A stretch of 64,000 bases of DNA from Agarophyton chilense (taxonomy: Eukaryota; Rhodophyta; Florideophyceae; Gracilariales; Gracilariaceae), in assembly GCA_030374765.1 (NCBI GenBank), contig JARGXX010000113.1:372001-436000 (forward strand), read 5' to 3'. Both the position numbers and the translations under genes were made by a program. This document shows positions 63,236 to 64,000 of the stretch, piece by piece. How positions within the stretch are numbered: the stretch's first letter is position 1; each line of letters starts with the position of its first letter. The notes below the pieces were generated by a model that was not told the origin of the DNA, made no database searches, and worked only from the letters and a program-made list of their open reading frames with translations.

Positions 63236-64000
63236 CTATATATTGAACTCAGTGAATGGCAACGGCTCCCAGAATTCTAGAGGACGCACGTACGGTGACA
63301 CTATAAGCAAGCCAGTCCTATCAACCACATGCAAGGTCTTTCCTTTCGCCTTCTCACTGAAGAGAATCTTTTTTACCACATCAGCTAAATCCGGTCTCGT
63401 GATCGTCCCATAACAACTTACATCTTCCGTTGCAACAGGTGCTCCCCTTTTGCCTTCCACAATCGGTGCAGGTCTGATTATAGTCCATTCGATGTCGTGG
63501 ATCTGTTTTAAATATACTTCCGCACGACTTTTTTCAAGGAGCAAAGGACGTAATGTGTCCATTACTTGGGACGGAACGCTATCCTCACTATTACCGGCCC
63601 CCAATGCAGATATAAGCACGAATCGCCGAACGTTTGCACGTCTTGCTGCATCGATGAGATTCCTGTTTCCTTCAAAGTCGGGTAGTTCTGGTGTCCCAGC
63701 TTTTCCACCTATGCAAGATACGACGGTACGTGGTTTTAAATTACTGAACAAAGCTTCTGCAGTCGGGCCATCTAGAGCGTCGAGCGCGTGCGTGGTAGAC
63801 ACCTGCTCTTGTTCAGAAGAAGCTGCACTGCATGGTCGATGGGTTGTGTGCAGATTTTCTGTGCCCTGTAACGCAGTAGATAAGTGCGCCCCCAATCCCC
63901 GATTTGCAGCTACCACCAGTATGTCAGCAGGTGGTGACGAGACTTTGGCACATACTTGAGCACGAGAAGAGCGAGGAGGGGAAATACATCTCTGCAGTAC
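63236..64000 (-). CDS. NAD(P)-binding Rossmann protein (atypical SDR), partial
   Basis: The minus-strand frame is open to the window edge, so the 5' end is missing. Upstream residues are Ser/Pro/Arg-rich (SPPRSSRAQVCAKVSSPPAD) and look like part of a plastid or mitochondrial targeting peptide. The Rossmann start ILVVAANRGLGAHLSTAL stands for the usual GxxGxxG loop, with Ala and Asn in place of the first glycines. It continues VVSCIGGKAGTPELPDFEGN, LIDAARRANVRRFVLISALG, LLLEKSRAEVYLKQIHDIEW, TIIRPAPIVEGKRG and TRPDLADVVKKILFSEKAKG, the pattern of the NAD(P)H-binding/NmrA-like group (PF13460-type). The substrate is not evident. It ends ..FTEFNI at TAA/TGA 63236. Confidence 0.82.
   Translation of the reverse strand, partial: VLQRCISPPRSSRAQVCAKVSSPPADILVVAANRGLGAHLSTALQGTENLHTTHRPCSAASSEQEQVSTTHALDALDGPTAEALFSNLKPRTVVSCIGGKAGTPELPDFEGNRNLIDAARRANVRRFVLISALGAGNSEDSVPSQVMDTLRPLLLEKSRAEVYLKQIHDIEWTIIRPAPIVEGKRGAPVATEDVSCYGTITRPDLADVVKKILFSEKAKGKTLHVVDRTGLLIVSPYVRPLEFWEPLPFTEFNI

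Noticed and set aside
1-64000. CRISPR arrays, operons or bacterial signals
   Set aside because: No regularly spaced repeats with unique spacers were seen; introns and element types show eukaryotic nuclear DNA.

Overview
This is a piece of a eukaryotic nuclear genome. Host-type genes are few, some have short GT-AG introns of about 70 bp (69 and 75 bp in a TraB-family gene, 68 bp in a repeated gene), and most of the window is transposable elements. The element set (a Ty1/copia element of the CoDi/GalEa type, chromodomain Ty3/gypsy elements, a DIRS-like tyrosine-recombinase element, Tc1/mariner and pogo/Tigger transposons) and the compact genes fit a marine alga, most likely a red alga. That taxonomic call is inference; nothing here proves it.

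Layout. 720-17322 is one nest. A decayed DIRS-like element has been hit by a Ty3/gypsy LTR (2429-2874), by a complete Tc1/mariner element with an intact transposase (3299-4598), and by a Ty1/copia element (6214-17193). The copia element was itself split by a shortened Ty3/gypsy element (B, 8766-14451). 19189-20600 holds a relic of a second gypsy lineage (integrase plus chromodomain). 21540-28450 holds a decayed Ty3/gypsy element C on the minus strand. 32062-33733 is a broken Tigger/Jerky transposase. 33803-46434 is a Tc1/mariner relic cut in two by an 11.4-kb, nearly complete Ty3/gypsy element A (34288-45680, minus strand, LTRs about 98% alike, target duplication TTTTC). 46933-48639 is a pogo-like transposase with one internal stop.

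Element A is the most informative element. It has gag, a separate nucleocapsid frame that starts by an ATGA overlap, a pol frame lying -1 to nucleocapsid with a GGGAAAA heptamer two codons before the nucleocapsid stop, and an in-frame TAA inside RNase H. A TAA sits at the equivalent codon in the diverged element C. Element A also carries two long overlapping ORFs on the opposite strand between chromodomain and 3' LTR, matching no family I recognise.

49460-57953 contains a large inverted repeat (arms of about 2.3 kb, spacer about 3.9 kb). Each arm holds a divergent pair of unrecognised genes: X (basic, about 300 aa) and Y (171 aa, one 68-bp intron, coiled-coil-like C terminus). A third, broken X copy abuts arm 1 and is fused to an N-terminally missing GalU-type uridylyltransferase pseudogene. 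The spacer also holds a broken DEAD-box helicase. The right end (59346-64000) looks like ordinary host sequence: an RCC1-repeat protein, a three-exon TraB-family membrane protein, and an NAD(P)-binding Rossmann protein that runs off the end.
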